From the NCBI RefSeq assembly GCF_034190915.1, contig NW_026947503.1, positions 25,316,532-25,380,531 on the forward strand: a stretch of 64,000 nt of DNA, read 5' to 3'. A program made the position numbers and the translations under genes. Every line of letters starts with the position of its first letter. Positions within the stretch are counted from its first letter, which is position 1. The notes below the pieces were generated by a model. The model was not told where the DNA came from. It was given only the letters and a program-made list of their open reading frames with translations, and made no database searches. This DNA comes from Cavia porcellus (Eukaryota > Chordata > Mammalia > Rodentia > Caviidae). Positions 58,889 to 64,000 of the stretch are shown here, piece after piece.

Positions 58889-61800
58889 AAAGTCATGAGA
58901 CCACAAAAAAATCAATCCAACAGCTACAGGATGAAGCAAAGAACAACATAAGATTGATTAGAATCAGTGAGAAAGCTAGAGACAGCACAAAAGCCATTAA
59001 AAACCTCTTCCCAGAAACAATGGCAGAAAACTTCCCAAACATGGATAAATAATTTGACATACAAATAAATAACATATACAGAACTCCAAATAGCCATAAC
59101 AAAATAAATTCACACTGAAGTATATAATAATCAATATTCCAGAAATTCAGCACAATAATAAAATATTAAAAGTAGCTAGAGAAAAGAAATAATTCATTTA
59201 TGAAGGAAAGATCATCAGAATTACAGCAGATTTCTTAAACAAACCCTCAAATTAAGGGCAGCTTGCAGTGAGGCATTTCAAGTTCTAAAGGAAAACAATC
59301 TTTAACCCAGATTGATGTACCCTACAAAACTATCTTTCAAAACTGATGGATTAAGAAGATACTTCCACAACAAAGAACTACTGAAGAAATTTATGACCAC
59401 CAAATCTGCTCTACAGAATGCTTGGAAGAACTTATTAGAAAGAGATAAAGCAGATCACAAACCTGTGAACACCAGTAGAAAGAAGACACCAGGCAGAGCA
59501 AGCAGTTAAACAGAGGAAAAAGGGAACAAACAATGGAAAGCAACATGAAACAGAAAAGCTAACACACATCAGTTACAACCATCAACATTAATGGTTTCAA
59601 CTTATCAATCAAAAGAAATCGACTGACAGGATAGATCAAGAAGTAAGATCCAACAATATGCTGCATTTAAGAAACACATTTAATCCTCCCCCCCAAAAAT
59701 TCATAGACTAAAAGTGAAAACAATTCTCCATGCCACAGGACCCCAGAGAAAAGCAGGGGTAGCTACTCTATTTTCAGACAATGATAACTAAACCAAAAAT
59801 AATCAAAAGAGACAAAGAAGATCACCACACACTTGTTAAGGGAAAACTTCAAGTAAAAGCAATATCATAAATATTTATCCACCAAACCCAGGTTCAGCCA
59901 ACTACATAAAGCCAATATTAACAAACATGAAAAACCAAATAAGCATTAACACAATTGTAATGGGGACCTTAATACCCTACTCTCACAAAAAGAGAGATCA
60001 ACTAGACAAAAAATCAGCAAAGAAATATCACAATTAAACCAAGCCCGAGAACAAATGCTAGATGTCTACAGAGTGTTCCATCCCAAAACATCAAAATACA
60101 CATTCTTCTTAGCCGTACATAGGATATTCTCCAAAATAGACCATGTATTGCTGACAAAACATATTTAAGAAAATGTAGAGGAACTGAAATCGTCTCATAC
60201 ATGCCATCTGACCATAACACAATGAAACTGGAAATAAATGACAAAGGAAATCACAAAAAATACATTAACATTTGGAAATTTAACAACACCCTTCTGAACA
60301 ACCAACAGGTCACAGAGGAAATTAAAGACAAAATTCAACAGTATGTAAAATTAAACAAGGCTGAAAACATACCCAAACCTATGGGATACAGGGAAAGTGG
60401 TCATCTTAAGGAAATGTATGGCAGTGAACTCCCACATCAGGAAAACAGAACAAGCTCAGATAACCTAATGTTGAAACTCAAACTTTGAGAAAAAGAAGAA
60501 ATCAAATCCAGAGCTTATATGAGTGACAACATTATACAGACAAGAGCAGAAATTAACAGACACTAAAAAAACAGTACAAAGAACCAATGGAGTGAAAAGT
60601 TGATTCTTTGAAAGAATAAAAAAAGATAATTAGCTAACCTTACCAAAAAAAGGAGGTATTTGTAAAAGATATAAAATCAACACTCAAAAATCAATAGCAT
60701 TTCTATAAACAAGCAACAAACTCACACACACAGAGAAATTAGAGAAAGCATACCCTTCACAATAGCATCTAAAAAATGAAGTACTTAAGAGTCAATATAA
60801 CAAAGGATGTAAAAGATCTGTACAGTGAAAATTACAGTACTCTAAAAAAGGAGATCAAAGATGATATCAGAAAATGAAAAGATATCCCTTGCTCCTGGAT
60901 AGGAAGAACCAACACAGTGAAAATGGCCATACATTCCAACTTGCTATACAGATTTAGTGCAATCCCAATCAAAATACCATTAGCATACCTTACAGATATA
61001 GAGAAAACACTCTTAAAATTCATTTGGAATCAGAAGAGACCTAGAATACCAAAAACAATTATGGGCAACAAAGGCAAGCTAGGGGGCATTACAATCCCAG
61101 ACCTGAAATTATACTACAAAGCTACTGTGATAAAAAAAAAAAAATCAGCATAGTACTGGCAAACAAACAAAGATAGGCCTGAGGATCAGTGGATTAGAAT
61201 AGAAGATTCAAATACAATCCCAGACACATTCAGCCACCTTATCTTTGGCAGAGGAGCCAAACATGTTCACTGAAAAAAAGTCTCTTTAATAAATAGTTCT
61301 GGAAAAACTGGCTTTTCACATGCTGAAAACTACAGTGAGACCTATGTCTATCACCAAGCACTAAACTAATATCAAAATGGATCAAATTTCTAAATATTAA
61401 AACAGAAACACTAAATATACTAGAAGAGAAAGTAGATAGAAATCTTAAAGACATTGGTGTAGGCAGAGAGTTTGTGAACAAACCACAAACTGCATAGGAA
61501 ATACTTCAAAGAATCAAACAACTGGGACCTCATCTTGTTAAAAAGCTTTTATTCATCAAAAGAAATCACCAACGGAGTGAAAAGACAGCTCACAGAATAG
61601 GGAAAAAATTGTAGCCAATTGTCCCTCAGACAAAGGATTTCTATCTAAAATCTACAAAGAATTGAAAAAACTCAGACCCCCAAATTCAAAGACTCAATCT
61701 AAAAATGGGCATCTGAGATGAATAGACACTTCTCAGATAAAAAACACAAATGGCAAATAAATACATGAAAAAAATGGTCAGCATCATTGGTCATTTGAGA

Positions 61801-62152
61801 GATGCAAATTAAAACAACCCTGAGATTCTATCTTACCCCAGAAAGAAGGGATATCATCAAGAAATCCACTGATAGCAAGTGCAAGAGGAGCTGTGATGAA
61901 AAAGGACACTTCTCCACTATTGGTGGGAGTGCAGATTGTTGCAATCACTGTGGAAATCAGTGTGGAAATTTCTTTTAAAACTTCAGTTAGAGGTCCCATT
62001 CAACCAAACTATTTCACTTGTATCTTCCCAGAAGTATTGAAAACATCATACCACAGCGATATATGTGCACCCATGTTTATAGCAGCACAATTTGAAACAG
62101 CTAAATCTTCAAAATAACTCAAATACCCATCAGAAGAATGGATTTTTTAAAA

Positions 62153-62247
62153 AGGTGTGGATTTTTAGCTCAGTGGCATAAGTGCCCGGCTGGGTAAGTG
62201 CAAGGTTGTGAGTTCAATCCCCTGTACCACAAATAAAAAAGAAGATA
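62153..62247 (+). mobile_element. ID-like SINE nested in L1 3' region
   Basis: GTGGATTTTTAGCTCAGTGG, GTGAGTTCAATCCCCTGTAC and an A-rich tail, placed between ORF2 and the 3' UTR of the L1. Confidence 0.92.
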
Positions 62248-62640
62248 AACTCGAGACTTTTATAGGTAAATGAGTGCAACTCAAGATCATGCTCAAAGTG
62301 AAATAAATCAGACCCATATGTGTAAACATTGTATTATCTCACTAGTGTGAGAAACTGAATGAGTAAATAAGATCCAAAATGCACAAAAATATTGTGAATT
62401 GGGAAGCAATTTCTCAAAAGGAAAGAACAACTGGGATGGGAGAAAGGTGAAAAGAAAAAATATATCTATACACAAGATAGTTAAGATAGTTATACAGCTA
62501 GTTCATTGGAAAGAAGGCTTATGCTAATATTGTTTGGACAAGATATCGTACCTAAATCTTGTGCCCTGAATAATTACTATGAAGATAACAATGTATTAAC
62601 TGTTATAACTCTCCTCTTTTTAAGAAATACATTTTTAACA

Positions 62641-63298
62641 CAAAAGGATGATTAAAAGAAGGTGAATATTTAAGTTTTAAAATTTATTACAATAAAAAAA
62701 AAAACATTGCCATTAATCTCCTCAGTTACTCCCCCTTGAAACACATCCCATCAATCTCACCACTTTCAGGAGCAGTTCTAGAAGTACTCTTTCATGAATG
62801 TCTTTGCATGATGTGATTTTAAAAATTCAATTAATGGCATTGCCAGGTGCTATCCAATGAAAAGGCAACCTTATAATAACATTACATGTATTTTCATCTA
62901 CTTTCTCCACTGAATATGATATGATACGGCTTCTAGGTCATCACCAAAGTCAAAATGAACAGGGACAAGTAAATATTTTTTAACAGAGATATCAGGTTTT
63001 AGTTTTTCAAATTGCATGCAAGATAACTATTTATGCTGTTTAGGACACAGAAATAATTGTATTATCAAAATGTCAAATTATCAAGTGTAACAACAAGTTA
63101 GTGATTGCTTTACTTTTGGGAAGTTATTTTCATAGAACAAAACAATTTTCAAATTATATTTCAAAACCAGAGTTATATTGTGAGACCAGGGCAAGCTGAT
63201 AAAAATCCTAATGGTCATACAACCTACCATATAACACAGGAAAAAAGGGACTGATTTTATGGTGTAGGGTCTCAAGTACCTTACAATGGAGTTTTTTC
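62641..63298. other. no gene seen
   Basis: A+T-rich DNA with a poly(A) at 62693-62705; no recognisable element. Confidence 0.6.
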
Positions 63299-63420
63299 TT
63301 TTTTTTGAGACAAGTTCTCACTATTTAGTACAGTCTGGCCTTGAACCCATAGCAATCCTCCTGCCTCAGTCTCCTGATCGCTGAGATTACAGGCATGCGT
63401 CACCATGTCTGGCTACATCA
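63299..63420 (-). mobile_element. B1/Alu-like SINE
   Basis: Reverse-oriented: TTTTTGAGACAAGTTCTCAC, ATCCTCCTGCCTCAGTCTCC, GCTGAGATTACAGGCATG. GGCTACATCA is repeated just after it, at 63411-63440. Confidence 0.92.
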
Positions 63421-63741
63421 CCTGGCTACATCAGTTACACTGAACCTAGTTTCATGTATAGTTTCTTCTACCTGGGTTGTTTATTGAAAGTTCAGCTGGG
63501 CTGCTTTGAGAGATTGGGACTCTGGTGGTGATAGCTGTGGGGCGTACCATCATTATCAAGTGTGTTTTTGCTTTCAGTGTTAACTAATGAAGTCCCCGAA
63601 ATGGTCCTTAGAAATGAGTTTTCAGAATTAGCAAAGAGACTCAGAGATGAAGGAATTCTCAAAAGGAGAGACTGTTCTGTTATAAAACTACTTTAAAGAC
63701 AGTCAATATTTTGAAATGATTTAAGACACCAAATCAGAGAG

Positions 63742-63828
63742 GCCAGGAGTTCAACTTAGCAGCATAAGCGCCAGCTTGGCAAGCGCAAGGTTGTGAGTTT
63801 GATCGCCAGTACCAAGAAAAAAAAAAAG
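63742..63828 (+). mobile_element. ID-like SINE
   Basis: GGCCAGGAGTTCAACTTAGC, GTGAGTTTGATCGCCAGTAC and poly(A). Confidence 0.9.
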
Positions 63829-64000
63829 ATATCAAGTTAGCTATGACAGTGCATCTAAAGACATGAACTTTCCCCCAATGCGGTGAAGACTATTAGAATT
63901 GGTTCAAAAAGTGAGAAACATAAAAGTATTTGAAGTGAAGGGGAGTGGCTTTATGGGGTATCAGTGGCTATGTGTTTTTACTGTAATTTTTCAAAATATA

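Larger units (their letters stand above)
57390..62640 (+). mobile_element. L1 with reverse-transcriptase region deleted
   Basis: ORF1 remnants at about 57460-57880 and, after an insertion, 58890-59510 (YPTKLSFKTDG near 59315 is the C-terminal domain). The endonuclease part of ORF2 lies at about 59570-60640. At about 60650-60675 the sequence jumps from the ORF2 N-terminal third to the KINTQKSIAFL-like segment after the polymerase domain, so the reverse-transcriptase catalytic part is gone. The ORF2 C-terminal half follows ([18 protein letters not shown] near 60935), then an ID SINE and the 3' UTR ending CTCCTCTTTTTAAGAAATAC. Frames are broken throughout. The 5' boundary is uncertain. Confidence 0.85.
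53400..64000. other. region upstream of NEDD4L
   Basis: Flanking DNA beyond the promoter. Apart from the repeats listed separately it holds no exon, conserved reading frame or RNA gene that I can recognise. Confidence 0.7.

Overview
This is mammalian nuclear DNA, not a microbial replicon. It is about 60% A+T, has almost no dense coding sequence, and is packed with interspersed repeats. Two SINE types point to a rodent: tRNA-derived ID-like elements and 7SL-derived B1/Alu-like monomers. Several occur as a B1 followed by an ID in the same orientation (B1-dID type), which is known from non-muroid rodents such as squirrels, dormice, beavers and caviids. I could not resolve the species.

The only host gene I can support is NEDD4L (HECT E3 ubiquitin ligase), read right to left. 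Its first coding exon encodes MATGLGEPVYGLSEDE at 52798-52751 (minus strand), ends in a perfect GTGAGC donor, and sits in a CpG island (about 52210-53530) with GC boxes and an inverted CCAAT box just upstream. Positions 1-52750 are therefore the start of a very long first intron, and about 53400-64000 is upstream flanking DNA. No second exon lies in the window.

Layout, left to right. 1-11300: MaLR LTRs, MIRs, SINEs and three copies of an unusual retroposon. 11300-26400: old L1M remnants, SINEs and simple repeats. 26392-28823: a 5'-truncated L1 (minus) with a clear target-site duplication (TSD). 29000-43000: a Tigger-like remnant, many SINEs, and a 142-bp L1 3' end. 43180-48830: a decayed class I endogenous retrovirus with two diverged LTRs, an env tail, and two palindromic MITE-like elements inside it. 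49000-52200: mostly unique sequence. 52210-53530: the NEDD4L promoter and exon 1. 54000-57300: unique sequence, MER5A-like relics and a 177-bp L1 3' end. 57390-62640: an L1 (plus) that lost its reverse-transcriptase region and was hit by the retroposon. 62650-64000: SINEs and unique sequence.

The most interesting non-gene signal is a dispersed retroposon family (four copies: 1180-1909 minus, 7457-8173 plus, 10340-11199 plus, 57892-58888 plus). Each copy has its own 11-13 bp TSD. A 5' part carries GAGTCAGCACCATG-type repeats, a middle part holds a perfectly conserved 20-mer in three copies, and a 3' part is built of tandem 145-165 bp units homologous to the 3' end of the local L1s. It looks like an SVA-like composite, or an L1 derivative made of leader and 3' UTR, riding on the L1 machinery.
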